Source: Symsagittifera roscoffensis (taxonomy: Eukaryota > Xenacoelomorpha > Acoela > Convolutidae). Taken from it: a DNA stretch of 64,000 nt. Shown here piece after piece: positions 33,301 to 44,646 of the stretch (its first letter is position 1; the number at the start of each line of letters is the position of its first letter). The DNA is taken from the NCBI RefSeq assembly GCF_963678635.1, contig NC_087068.1, positions 52,786,213-52,850,212 on the forward strand, read 5' to 3'. The translations under genes were made by a program, and so were the position numbers. The notes under the pieces are model-generated. The model worked only from the letters and a program-made list of their open reading frames with translations, was not told the origin of the DNA and did no database searches.

Positions 33301-36150
33301 GCAATTTTTAGTTTTAGATAAAAAAATCTGTCTTCGAACATTTGTTTCCCATTTTACTACAGATACATGCAATTGACACTCTTCCATTTTGGAATCATTG
33401 CCAGTGAGTCATCAATCTTTTTTGCCAATGTTCTTCTTTTTATAAGAAAAAAAATCGAGTGAAAAACAAAGTTTTTCTACAAGAACGCACTCTTTCTGGT
33501 CTAAATTTGAAGGAAGGCAGTTTTTTGATAAAGTGTCATAAATAATTCAAATGCAGACAATATTTTTGACACAACTTTTTTCTACTTGATCTTCTCATAG
33601 TACAACATTTCTTTTGAGAACGTAATTTTTATTTATTCAAATAAAATTCATTTGTTCATATGTTTATCTACATATTATCCAGAGTTACATTTTACAATAT
33701 AAACATTTATTTGGAACTGTTATGTAGTCTTGAAAAACTTGTCAGCTTTCTCAAATAGTAATAAAAACTTTTCACAGCCAATCACTTTGAACTTTCAAAA
33801 AATTAGTGGATATAATAACCAGGGAGAGGGAAAAAAGCAAACACTATTTTAAAATTTTTTTCTTCTTTTTTTGCTTTTAAGTGTGTTTAAAAAAGCTGCA
33901 AAAACAGATAAATTTGCGTTCATTTGCCCAGAAAAAAATTTGCGTTGATATATACTAGAACTTGTGATAAAAATTCAGCAAACTCCTTGTATGCGGCGAT
34001 GGAATCCTGTCGAGTTGAATTTTTTTTTTCAGTGTTTCAAGGCAAAAACTGCGTAGTTGTCGAAAAATACAGACGAAAAACTTGTAAATATGTTGGTTAA
34101 TGCGCTTATAAGACAAAACATATAGATTTTTCATCTATTTTTTTTTTGCCTCCAAAAAGGTAAAAAAAACTATTTTTTTTTGGCCAAATTTTTTTTTCCC
34201 GCTCCCTGATCATAACTTAGAAAACCAAAATACTATGCAGTCCCCTAATTACAAATATGGATATCATATTGAATCATTAAAATGCCAAAGTATACCAGAT
34301 GGAAACGATACATAACAATTTTAATTGCTGAGCGTTAGAGAGCAAAGACATAAGAACTACTCGATTGTTAACTGCACCAAGCAAGAAATAAACACAATTA
34401 TAAAATAATTCAGATGACTTAGCTACAAACAGCACGCTACATTATTCAAATTGACCTATTGGTGCATATAGGCCGAGTTAAATATCCTTCACAATGTTAG
34501 AAAAAAATTCGCTTTCACCCCCTTTTGAGATAACGTTTTGGGTGTTTTCTGTTATACGGCCCTAAACTGATCCTCATTTTGTTAACTAGGTTGTAAGCAG
34601 CACAAAAAATAGGTTGTTTATTCAAACAAAAACTAAGCTACAAACTTGGTGCTTTCGGGCCGTAAAACAAAAAGAGCCAATTTTTCAGGTACAAATATGC
34701 TACTTTTCTGAATGTTTTCTGTTATAGGGTCAGAAAACAAGTTTTAAATATTAATTTCTGCTTTCAATAAAAATCCACTTTTTTGTTGATAGCCGATCGA
34801 AGATTGGAATAGAGTAATGAACGCAGAAAAAATCTCAATTTTTGAAATTCAAAGAAAAAAATTAATACATAATAAGTTCTTTGAGTTTCTAGAACTATTT
34901 AGGATTGGCACTTTTTTGATAACATAAATTCGACTAGAGAAAACTAGATCAATACGCAAATTTTTATTCCGCTACAAAATTGAAATCCACTTTCGAAACT
35001 ACAAATAGTTCACGTTTTTTTGCGCCATTTCCACGTTCGTATTTGGAGAATGCTATTTCCGCCAATTTCAGCAGATGAATTTCAATTGAACTCAAAAAGT
35101 GCATTCATACCTAAGTGCATTCATACAGACATCAATTTGTATGAACGCACATCTGTAGTTATTAGAGGCCTATTAGACTTTTCCTGAAAAAAAAATAACA
35201 GAAAAATCAGCAAGATCGTTTACTCGTATAACAGAAAACATTTCATTTCGGTAACAGTATGTAACATTCTCAATTATTAATTTGTTTTTATGAATCAGTT
35301 TTTATTAGATATCTTGTTTAACTCAAGCTCTAGCCTTTCAATTTATTAGAGCAAAACATTTTGACTCCTGCTTTGTCCATGTCTAGCTTCAACGCAAACT
35401 AAACAGTCCCAAAGCATTCCAAATATTCAGCTATAGCTAAAAATGCTACTATGACATGAACGTATTTATGTCCCAATTTGAAATAACCTGAAACAGAGAA
35501 AAATCATTTATTGCTTGAAAAAAATTTTAAACTGCTTTTATCAGGGCGTTGTTCAAATAACCCTTCAATATAATTGATGAAAATGGATAAACTGAAAAAT
35601 AGGACCAAGTGAAGATCCTTGTCTCTAAAACAATTTTTAGCCAATCCGAATCAAAAATTCTACCAGCAGAATTGACGCAAAGTAAGCGGTGCACTGGAAT
35701 GGCTTCCTTTGCACTATATGTGAGAGAATTGTTACTGTAACAAAATGTCAGAAACGAAAAAATTGACAATTTTTGTGAGCTTCTCCTTTTCAGATTTGAA
35801 TGTTTTCTTAACCGAATTTAATCGCCGCTTACGCTGCGTAACTGAGAAAAATTAAATAAAGTTTTCCACCATCAGTAATCCCAAATTGGCCAAACTTGCA
35901 ATTGTCAAACTCTTATTACTTCTGGAAAATTGATTGCAAATTAAAACTTTTCTAAAACTATCTATTGACATTGCCCACAGGGAGTTTTAAAAATCCAATA
36001 AACTCAAGGAAACACATACACACTGATCTGTTTTATAAAGAATTGGACTGGAATTTTAAAAATCAAAAGTCAAATCGCGAAAACCAAATTTGAGCGTGAA
36101 ACAAAGCCTCAGACATTTTCCTGAGCAAAAAAATCTTCACAAAAATCGAA
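33301..36150. other. No gene recognised
   Basis: Long AT-rich stretch. An imperfect hairpin at 35122-35155 (GTGCATTCATACA against TGTATGAACGCAC) is the only structure noticed. The minus frame 35527-35769 has no domain. Confidence 0.45.
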
Positions 36151-36160
36151 GATCGGAATA

Positions 36161-36460
36161 TTGATCTTGCAAAAATTTTATCAAAGAAGAGTTGAGCATT
36201 TTTCCAGTATGCTTAGGGTTTTCTCAGTTATACCCCATAAAAGAGATTTTTTTAAGCAACGTTGGATCGATGTAACAAATAAATATAGGATTGTTAGACA
36301 GGAGCAAGACGAAGCATTTAAATCTAACTTAGCCTCAAACGGAAATGTTTCTCTTTTTTGTTTATTTCGTACATATTTGCCAAACCTAATCCGAATGTGT
36401 CTTGCAAATTGTCGTGTAATTTGCTTTTTTTGCCGTTTTCAAATTGATTCGATTGCGTGA
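36161..36460 (+). CDS. Uncertain plus-strand ORF, 99 codons, weak UBX-protein resemblance
   Basis: The frame encodes a basic protein. Its middle (RQEQDEAFKSNLAS, ~36295-36336) resembles the REQDEAY-x-SL-x-D segment that precedes the UBX domain in FAF1/FAF2-type proteins. The rest, including the hydrophobic Cys-rich end, does not fit that family, and no UBX beta-grasp follows. A CAG at ~36300 could be an acceptor just before GAGCAAGACGAA. It may be one short exon, a processed remnant, or chance. Confidence 0.2.
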   Translation: MILQKFYQRRVEHFSSMLRVFSVIPHKRDFFKQRWIDVTNKYRIVRQEQDEAFKSNLASNGNVSLFCLFRTYLPNLIRMCLANCRVICFFCRFQIDSIA

Positions 36461-36530
36461 GCAGTGGTGAAGTGGTTAAGTTTCCACCTCTCAATCGAAA
36501 TATCGGATGTTCAAGGGCCACCATGATCCG
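36461..36530 (+). other. tRNA-like sequence with A- and B-box motifs
   Basis: TGGTGAAGTGGTTAAG (from 36465) resembles the A box and D-arm of Leu/Ser-type tRNAs. About 40 bp further on, TGTTCAAGGGCC resembles a B box, and TGGTG can pair with CACCA at 36519-36523. The anticodon arm is not convincing, so this is more likely a tRNA-derived SINE head or decayed tRNA than a working gene. Confidence 0.3.
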
Positions 36531-37182
36531 CACTCTTTATTTGAGTGTGAGGCAACATTAGCCAGCCTAAAAAATAACCCAAAAAAAACTAAACAAAGAT
36601 TTCATATAGTTCTTAAGCAGGAGCACAACAGCGGTTCTTCTTGATGAGCTGAACAGCGCGTATGTTGGTCCTAACCCTTGAAGTTCAAAACTCTAAACTC
36701 AAAAATGATTCAAATCTAAAGATATCAACCCCGGCCACAGCGTCACTTTTGCACTCATCCAATGAGGGGCCGCAAAACAGAAAAAATCCGGCTCTTTTTC
36801 AGTCGCTCTTATTTTTTCTGAAATTCAATATAAAAGTCAATTTGAATTGACATTTGCTGATTAAACTGCATCAAAAGTTGTCAGCGTGAACAAATGTTTA
36901 CAAGATTTCTCGCATGCAAAATGCCCTGTGAACAATTTTTGAACAGCTTTATTTTGTAATTTTACGAAGGGGTGGAAAATTGGAAAAGAATTAAAAAATC
37001 TTATGCCTACCCAACCCACGGTAATGCATACAAGTTTATAGGCGCTAGGGAGTTCTGTAATGTGTTTCGGAGAAAACCGAATTTTTTTCTCGCTCTGAGT
37101 TTTTGTTGTCAATTTCGGACACCTCTCTCAAAACACTTATGCTTTAAAGTTCCGATAGAAAAACCCAAAAGTTTTTTTTTTA
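36531..37182. other. No gene assigned
   Basis: A mixed stretch with minor GC-richer patches (36735-36790). Frames at 36662-36850 (+) and 36861-37112 (-) have no motif or clear splice sites. Confidence 0.4.
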
Positions 37183-37340
37183 ATTTATTGAGCTTTCACT
37201 ATGTGATACTTGCTCAAAAGACCTTTTTCTACGATTTGATACTTGGGATGCTGAAAGTTGGGATGCAAACTGTGCGGCGAATTTCTACTTTTTGGATTAT
37301 GATTTTAAAACGTTTTACCCGAAGTGGCTTCATTGGTCGT

Positions 37341-37681
37341 TTAGTTTTCAAATTTTGGAGGTCCCTCGGAAATGTTACCTGCGTCACTTGTAGTTTCGTT
37401 TGCACCAATTTCTGGATCATCGGCGTTAGATGGGTTATTCTGATCCGGATTGTTTGATGATGGGGAAGGAGGTGGAAAAGCGTTCTCATCTTTCGTGCAC
37501 GGAACCAAACAATTGTTCCAGAAACCTATCACTTCCTGGTTAGAATCCTTTTTTACTTTTTTGTTAGTACAACCAGCTATGCAACCAAACTTTTTTTTGG
37601 TTGGGTCTTTGGCATTTTCAGGAATTGACGCATAAACTTTGTCAATGATGCACAAATACACTTCAGCTTGGTATTTTTCAT
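37341..37681 (-). CDS. Candidate Cys-rich secreted-type protein, 3' exon(s)
   Basis: On minus, an acceptor-like AATAG (AG at 37683-37682) opens an exon entering in phase 1. It reads …EVYLCIIDKVYASIPENA, then FGCIAGCTNKK and FWNNCLVPCTKDENAF, followed by a Pro/Ser/Asn/Asp-rich tail (PPPSPSSNNPDQ). Five Cys in C-x3-C pairs suggest an extracellular, disulphide-bonded domain. The frame stops at 37341, or it may be spliced at GCAG|GTAACA (last exon base 37379) to an acceptor TTTCAG near 37250, giving a short tail with RRKRSFEQ. Upstream exons and any signal peptide were not found. Family not recognised. Confidence 0.45.
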
Positions 37682-37949
37682 CTATTTATTCGTTATGAAA
37701 GTGTGTCTGCTTATATTTTAGGTTGACACACTCATCTTCAATAGCTTTGATTTTTTTTGATTTTCAGTCGGAAATTTAAATCAATTTTTTAAAAATGAAA
37801 CATACACCAAAAAAAACGGGCCAGTGCTTCAAAATAAAATCTGTTGCAATCAGAGAGGGTCGTTCAGATCAATTGCTGTCGGTCGATGCAAAAAAGTCAA
37901 AGAATCTTTTGTCCCAAATGGTTCTGAAATTTAGTTTTTTTAGCAAGAA

Positions 37950-38433
37950 GAAAGCCGGAAATTTCGTTTGATTTTTTCCAGTAGTGAATTACTAGAAATG
38001 CTTTGACAATTTGTTCATAGATCAAAGAACAGCTTGAAAAACGTTCTTTTTTCTTCAATTTGTCAGGCTGAGATTTCCTATCACAAACACTTGACTAAAT
38101 TAAACGCAATTTTTGGTTTCTCTAGCTAACGCAGGGATCATTTTTCACAGCATTTACTTAAAGTTTCAACATCTTGAAGTTTCACAAAAGAAAAAGCCTG
38201 AAATTACGTTTTATTTTTTCCACCAGTGAATCAGTAGAAAGGCTTTAAGAATTTGTTCATAGATCAAAGAACATCTTGAAAAGTGTTCAAATTTCTTCAT
38301 TTTTTCAAGCTGACATATCCTATTACAAACACTAGAGAACTAAATCAAACCCAAGTTTAGGTTTCTCTAGCTAATGCAAGGACCATTTTTTACAGCATTT
38401 ACTTGAAGTTTCACCAAATTGAAATTTCCCAAA
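37950..38433. repeat. Diverged tandem duplication, period ~240 bp
   Basis: Blocks TTGTTCATAGATCAAAGAAC, CAAACACT…ACTAAAT and GGTTTCTCTAGCTAA occur twice in the same order (37950-38190 and 38191-38433). Non-coding. Confidence 0.75.
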
Positions 38434-41027
38434 CTTATCTCCACTGGCGTCTATGAGAGTATCAAAACTTAGTTTTAAGTATTTACCAGTTCACTAGTTG
38501 ATAAATCAACTGCAAATATACATTTTTTTACCAAAAAAGAAAACGCGTTATTTCAAAAATAATTTTAGACGCAAACTTTGCTTTTAATTTTAACAGATTT
38601 TTAAGATCAACCTTACTAAAAATGATTTGACCTACTTTTTCTGAATAACTCAATTTTTTAATTGAAGCACTGAATTAATTATCACAAGTCTGAAAAAGCC
38701 AGTTTTTACCTTTTGTATCAAGTTTTTATAACAGCGTGAAATTATCGGAAACAAAAGAGTTAACGAAATTTATTATTCGAAACAATGCAATCAGAAAAAT
38801 TTTTTTTGGTCTTTTCTGCGAAAAAACTTATCAGTTTTTACTTCATCTTCAAACGCTGAATACTGGGTTGGTTTTTTATGGAAAACAGGCTAACAAAAAT
38901 TCAAAAATTAAAAATAAACTTAATTTTTTTTTGAAAATTTATGCTTTGTAACCATTTGTTTTAACTTCAAGTTTTAAAGAAAAAACACACAGGTGAACAA
39001 ATTAAGGGCAATATCAGATTTTTAGTTTCAAAATGCGTGTTTTTGAGGATGATTTTGGACATTTTTTTCCTGGACAAAGATAGAAAAAAAATTACATGGA
39101 CCGCTAGCAATAATCCTTACCTGCCCTTTATGAAAATATGAAGCTTTGGTTTCCAGGAAACACCAGGTCAATTGGGTTCAAAAAGTTCAATTGTTCACCA
39201 TTTTTGTTATTTTTTTGGCGGCAAACCTTTTCTAAAACTCGGTCGGCTGTTATGCTGTAATTAGTCACGCGGTTTGACAACCTCAAACGCAGATCGTAAA
39301 AATAAAATTGTTTGAGCAGGAAATATCTTGTTTTAGTCGTTAGAATCTAAATTGATGCTTTCATAGAGGGCAGCTGAGAATAATCGCTCTCGATGCAAGT
39401 ACAAACTTTTTTCAACTTCTAGGAAAAGAATTATGAAAAAATGTCCTTGTAAATTATCAGGTTTGCGATTTAAAATATAATTTTAAGCCTAGTTTTGTCA
39501 CACAGAGTACATTTGCTGGAATTCAATGTTTAATTTTCACTGGAAATTCTAAAAAATGAAAATCACACAAAAAATCATGGAATAAAATTTGAACCCTATT
39601 TTAAAACCGCATCTCAAATTAAACAATTTGCTAACTTTGGACCGTATAACGAGGTAGACCCATATTTTTACTGGTAAACCTAAAACTAAAACCCACTTTT
39701 GGTGCTACTAAAAGCTATTCGTGTTCTTTCCGTAATTTTTATTTTATTAACCGAGAAGCGTAGGCTCTTTCCAACTTTCCCCGCATTTCAAGTTGTCTTT
39801 TTTCTTAGACGTTTTACGGGTGAATATGACTAAACGCGTGATGTCATAATGTAAATTACGAAGAAAAAATCTGCTCTAATCAATTGGCTTGCTCACCATG
39901 CAAAATTTCATCACTTTATGTCAACGTTAAAACACGTTTTCAAAACTGAAACTGGAATATGGGGTGGGGGAGTGGAAAAAAGCCGAAGCTTCACTTTTTA
40001 CTTTGCTTCACTTTTTTACTGATTGCTGAGAAAAACAAGTTTGTGACCCATAGAAGTGTATACAATAAAATGAATGATAAGTAATTAACCAGTTATTTTA
40101 CCTTGTTAATAGATCAAGAATTTACGTTAATTAATTACCTTGAAAATTATCCTTCTTTCAATATGTTTTTTGGGAGGCTGGAAGTGATCAAAGATCTAAA
40201 AAAAATCTCAAGTTTTCCTGAAATTTTTGTAGTTTTCCCAGCTTACACGTTCCTTACCTAAAACAAAATGATGCATCCATTTTGAAAGTTTTTCACGTGA
40301 ATTATATAATTAAATTGAGACGTATCCCCAGAAAAAATTACTCAGTTTAGCAAACAAAAACAAAAAATTACTCAGTTTAGCAAACAAAAACGTGACCGAA
40401 ACTTGACTTTTAATTGATATTAAAACATCAAAAACGGTTAGTTTTTTGATATTGAAAAGTGTGTGTCGCTTTTGTAGAGGAGTTGGGTTAATGTGAAATG
40501 TTGGGCAAAAAGCTAAGATTTTTTGATAAGTTGTGATTTTACTGGTAGTTTGCTTATTATTGGCTAGTAGGTGAGCAACTTCCAGAAAAGTAACATTTTA
40601 TCAAAAAATTCCGTTACTTGTACCGCAGTTATTTTTTAAATGTCAAATAACGAAGCAAAGATATCTTTTTACGGTCATGTTTCTGATCTAATTAACAATC
40701 GCCCCCCCCCCCCCGTTTCCTGTGATTTGTTTCTAAAATTTGACAACTTAATATTGTTAACAGTTTCCGTCCTCCTCCTTTCTTGATTCTGTTGGTTCTA
40801 TTTGGCGTTGCATAGGGTTGTGGCTATAGTTATTTCATTTCCGCACTAGTGGACAAAATTAAGCGCAAAAAAAGGGAGAAAAAAGTTGTTCATGCAATGT
40901 GAAACATTCTAAGCGACAAACTTGAGTTGTTCAGTGTGACAATTTCACTAAACTGAGCTGTTTCCTACAAATGTTACAGTTTCACGCGTTTTGAAAAACT
41001 TAATGCAGATGGTGAAAACTGGCCTTT
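38434..41027. other. No gene recognised; small repeats
   Basis: Contains a perfect direct repeat around CTCAGTTTAGCAAACAAAAA (40335-40391, two units of about 28 bp) and a 13-bp C-run (40702-40714). Frames are short and unsupported. Confidence 0.45.
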
Positions 41028-41110
41028 TCAGACCCGGAAAACTCTGTTAAGTCTTTGAAACCAAATTTTGTTAATTTCATTGGAAGCAGCGCTGATCATT
41101 TGCTCTTGAT
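41028..41110 (-). CDS. Terminal exon of the Cys-rich gene
   Basis: A strong acceptor (AACTTTCACTTAG, AG at 41112-41111) opens a frame that continues the codon left by the upstream exon: G plus AT gives Asp. It encodes QEQMISAASNEINKIWFQR and a short basic end to TGA at 41028-41030. The 202-bp intron (41111-41312, GTAATT…TTAG) keeps the frame open, which is the main support. No canonical AATAAA was seen directly after the stop. Confidence 0.45.
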
Positions 41111-41312
41111 CTAAGTGAAAGTTCAATTTTAATTTCAAGAGAAAGCTGTCCAAAATCATCCTTGAAAACAGACAGTTTAGAGAGAAAAAACTTGAATTTG
41201 CTCTAAATTTTATCCACAAGAGTAGTCTTGTCTAAGCTAGAGTAGTAACAAGCTTTTCTATTTTAGATTTTTTTGTTCTACAAATTAGCACACTTTCAGA
41301 ACGAGTAATTAC

Positions 41313-41558
41313 CAGAAGCCGCGATGCACTCGTTTGTAAGGTCGACTTGACCCTGCGAGAAATAACTTGATCCTGGGGACTTGCAATACTTCGAATTGAC
41401 CTTCCATGGCAGATCATCATTTGTGCAAATTAAGCTCAGCTCTTGATAGGCGTCATCGCACAAAGGATTCCACTTGGGGCTCTCATTGTCGGCTGGAGTT
41501 AATCCACATGGTTTTGTGTTTGTTCCTTGTGTTGCCATCATACAATTGAGAGAGCAAG
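41313..41558 (-). CDS. Internal exon of a Cys-rich, probably secreted protein
   Basis: Read on minus, this 246-bp exon lies between an acceptor (GCAAATATTTTAG, AG at 41560-41559) and a donor (CTTCTG|GTAATT). It is phase 1 on both sides. It encodes an ~82-residue module starting CSLNCMMATQGTNTKPCG and ending TNECIAAS, with seven Cys in total (CSLNC, KPC, PLC, LIC, KYC, NEC). GC content and codon use stand out from the flanking AT-rich DNA. A phase-1 symmetric exon with paired Cys is typical of extracellular modules. I do not recognise the family. Upstream exons, including the signal peptide, should lie above 41.6 kb on the minus strand or have been displaced by repeats. Without splicing, the frame stops at 41296. 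Confidence 0.5.
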
Positions 41559-41747
41559 CTAAAATATTTGCATTAAACAATCGCTCAGTTCTGTTTTCCT
41601 TTTCAATCGACCTCAATTTTATGTTACAGTCTGAGAGTTCAAGTATTATTCAAGTTCAAGTATTATCACAGACGGGAAAGAAGCGATCAAAGAGCCAAGC
41701 TTTTCAAAGGATTTAGAAACATCAGAGAACCAACATTTTCAATATTT

Positions 41748-41830
41748 CTGAAGGCGCCTTTAAGGGTCCGTCAACCAATCTCCGTCAAATATCGCGAAAA
41801 ATTACAAAGGGGGACCCTTTGAGTCGGCAG
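41748..41830 (+). repeat. Dispersed repeat G, copy 3 (partial)
   Basis: AAGGCGCCTTTAAGGGTCCG and CAAAGGGGGACCCTTT match copies 1 and 2, without their GC-rich ends. Confidence 0.6.
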
Positions 41831-41933
41831 GAGCTATACAGAAAAAACGGGTCCTTGATTAACCAGTTCTTTTGTTTTGGAAAAATAAGGTGTCTAAACT
41901 TTGTTGAAGCGACCGCAATATTAATTTCAAAAC

Positions 41934-43333
41934 TTACCAAGAAAAATTGATAGCTTCATATCTATTTCGATAGTTTTTGAGCTGCTTATTAAGAAGATAA
42001 AATGATTCTTTTGGTTTTTGGCGCGCAAAATTGTTTTTTTTTGTCAAAAAAAATGAAAATTGTGAATGAATTTTGATTTCCGAAATCAATGTGGGATATT
42101 CTGGGTTTGGCGATGATTTTTGAGTTCTCAATTAAGTTCAGCAAGAAAGCAAAATCAGTTTTCGTCCAGCAAGTGTTATAAACCATTAAGTCACAAATAT
42201 TCAACTTGAAGTTTAGACAAGGCTTTTCAATCATTTCTTAAGTAATAAATTTTGATTGGCTTAAATTTTGAAGCATGAGTTTATACTGAGGAATATAAGA
42301 CACCAAAAAACTATCTAAAGGGACATTTTAGTCACCAGGAGTCGAAAATAATTTCTGAAATTCAATGTGAATTTTCTGTTTTATTTCAAAAATTTTCTGG
42401 TGATTGGACCGTAACTATGTGCAGCCGGACAAAAAAGCTTCGTTTTGAGGTTTGATCCACCAGGAAAACTGGATTCGTTAAATAATAGCAAAAAAGGATC
42501 TTCAAGTAACGAAGATGTGTCTGTGATTTGTCAAGTTTAGTGATTTTATACGGGTTAAATGAAGAACTTCTTTCAGAAAATTCTTTCACAAATTACCCGC
42601 TTTTGCACAGAAGTTCTATGAATAAAAATCGACAAAATTTGAGTTTTTTTCAGCGTCTGTAAAAGTGAAAACCATCGAATATTTTTAATCAAAATTGAAT
42701 TATATTCCTAATATTTAAAAAAGCATTAAAATCTTTTGTTGATGAAGTGCAAAAGGTAATTTTTCATTTTCATAGATAGAGACAATGAAATAATTGAATT
42801 ATCTTCGTTGAGATGCAACATTCAACGCACCTGAAGTTTTGTTGGCCAGCTTTAAACTAAAGTTGTTTACCTGCTGTTCAATTTCAACTTTTTTGTCTGC
42901 GACCTTGATTTTTTGTTACTCATTTTTTTTTCCTTTCAACCGTTTTCTATATTTATTTAGAAACTTGTGGGGAGTGGAAGTGGACACCGTTTGTATGGAT
43001 GCATGCGTCTATGTTTGTACATACTTTTTGAGCGGGAACGCAAGTTGAAAAACTGCAGTTATTATTTCATAAACTTCCTAAAAATTCACTTAAATGGCAC
43101 TTGCAAATTTTTAAGCTAATATTAACCAAAAACTTCTGTCAAAAAATTTGGGTGACGTCGTGCGGGCCTAGAATTACTATGTTGGGTTGATTCTGTTGGG
43201 GTGTAGGTTAGCGGGGTTAAAATTCAAAGCAGCAAACGTTGTGGGGGTGCTGTGGTCACGGGATTTGGGGGTACGGGGGCAGTGGTCCAAAGGTTGAGAG
43301 GAGGGGTTTGAGTTAACGGAGTCGCTTCGCAAT
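41934..43333. repeat. Local tandem duplication, unit 1 (A + 450-bp insert + B)
   Basis: Part A (41934-42595) recurs at 43340-44010, and part B (43046-43333) recurs at ~44024-44312. In unit 1 an extra ~450 bp (42596-43045) separates A and B. Identity between units is roughly 93-95%. Minus-strand frames shared by the units (42386-42589) differ by many replacement changes and are not treated as genes. Confidence 0.8.
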
Positions 43334-43339
43334 TTGAAA

Positions 43340-44312
43340 ACTTACCAAGAAAAATTGATAGCTTCATATCTACTTCGATAGTTTTTGAGCTGCTTATTAA
43401 GAAGATAAAATGATTCTTTTGGTTTTTGGCGCGCAAAAGTGTTTTTTTTTTGTCGAGAAAAAATGAAAAATGTGAATGAACTTTGATTTCTGAAATGAAA
43501 ATGGAATATTCTGGGTTTGGCGATGATTTTTGAGTTCTCAATTAAGTTCAGCAAGAAAGCAAAATCAGTTTTCGTCCAGTATGTGATATAAATCATGAAG
43601 TCACAAGTATTGAACTTGAAGTTTAGATAAGAGTTTTCAATAATTTCTTAAGTAATAAGTTTTTGATTGGCTTAAATTTTGAATCATGAGTTTATAGTGA
43701 GGAATATAAGAGACCAAAAAACAACCTAAAGGGACATTTTAGTCACTAGGAGTCGAAAATAATTTCTCAAACTCAATGTGAATTTTCTGTTTTGTTTAAA
43801 AAACTTTCTGGTGATTGGACCCTAACTATGTGCAGCCGGACATAAAAGCTTCGTTTCGAGGCTCGATCCACCAGGAAAACTGGATTCGTTAAATAATAGC
43901 AAAAAAAGATCTTCAAGTAACGAAGATGTGTCTGTGATTTGTCAAGTTTAGTGGTTTTATACGGGTTAAATGAAGAACTTCTTTCAGAAAATTCTTTCAC
44001 AAATTCCCCGCTACATTCTTTTTGAAAAACTGCAGTTATTATTTCTTAAACTTCTTAAAAATTCACTTAAATGGCACTTGCAAATTTTTAAGTTAATATT
44101 AACCAAAAATTTCTGTCGCAAAATTTGGGTGACGTCGTGCGGTTCCAGAATTACTATGTGGGGTTGATTCTTCTGGGGTGTAGGTTAGCGGGGTTAAAAT
44201 TCAAAGCAGCAAACGTTGTGGGGGTGCTGTGGTCACGGGATTTGGATGTATGGGGGCAGTGGTCCAAAGATTGAGAGGAGGGGTTTGGGTTAATGGAGTC
44301 GTTTCGCAATTT
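43340..44312. repeat. Local tandem duplication, unit 2 (A' + B')
   Basis: A' and B' lie almost directly joined. Either unit 1 gained the central 450 bp or unit 2 lost it. B and B' end in the G-rich GGGGTGCTGTGGTCACGGGA block. Confidence 0.8.
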
Positions 44313-44524
44313 GAAAACTTAAAGGTTTAGAAATTGAGTAGACCGTACAACGGCTTTGCAAAATTCATGCATTACTAATTTGATAAAGGGAGAAATTCTT
44401 GCAAAGTTTGCTCGTTGCCAAACAAAAATAAACATAAAATTAAATCGATTCTGGTTTATTTTAGATTTTAGTTTATCTAGTTCGTTAATAAAGATTGGTC
44501 ATATATTTCATTGAAACTTTTCAG

Positions 44525-44640
44525 CTGTTTTTGTGAAAATGTCAAAGAAGGTTACGTTTGATGTGAAAAAAAAAGATGTAGAAAAAACATATTTTCAAGA
44601 AGTCAGAACCGGCTACTACATGTGTTGTTCTTGTTGTTCC
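44525..44640 (+). CDS. Possible 5' exon fragment, truncated by a repeat
   Basis: An acceptor-like GAAACTTTTCAG ends at 44524, followed 14 bases later by ATG (44539). The frame begins MSKKVTFDVKKKDVEKTYFQ and then runs into repeat M at about 44640. No domain is recognised. It could be a relic exon. Confidence 0.18.
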
Positions 44641-44646
44641 GACTTT

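Noticed and set aside
37229-37489. Frames antisense or frame-shifted to the Cys-rich exon, including a 161-codon plus frame at 36972-37457
   Set aside because: They overlap the better supported minus exon, have poor composition (Phe/Arg-rich shadow) and no splice logic.
42386-44000. Similar minus frames in the two tandem units (42386-42589 and 43773-44000) as a duplicated gene
   Set aside because: Differences between the units fall at replacement sites as often as silent ones and lengths differ; conservation is explained by the recent duplication.
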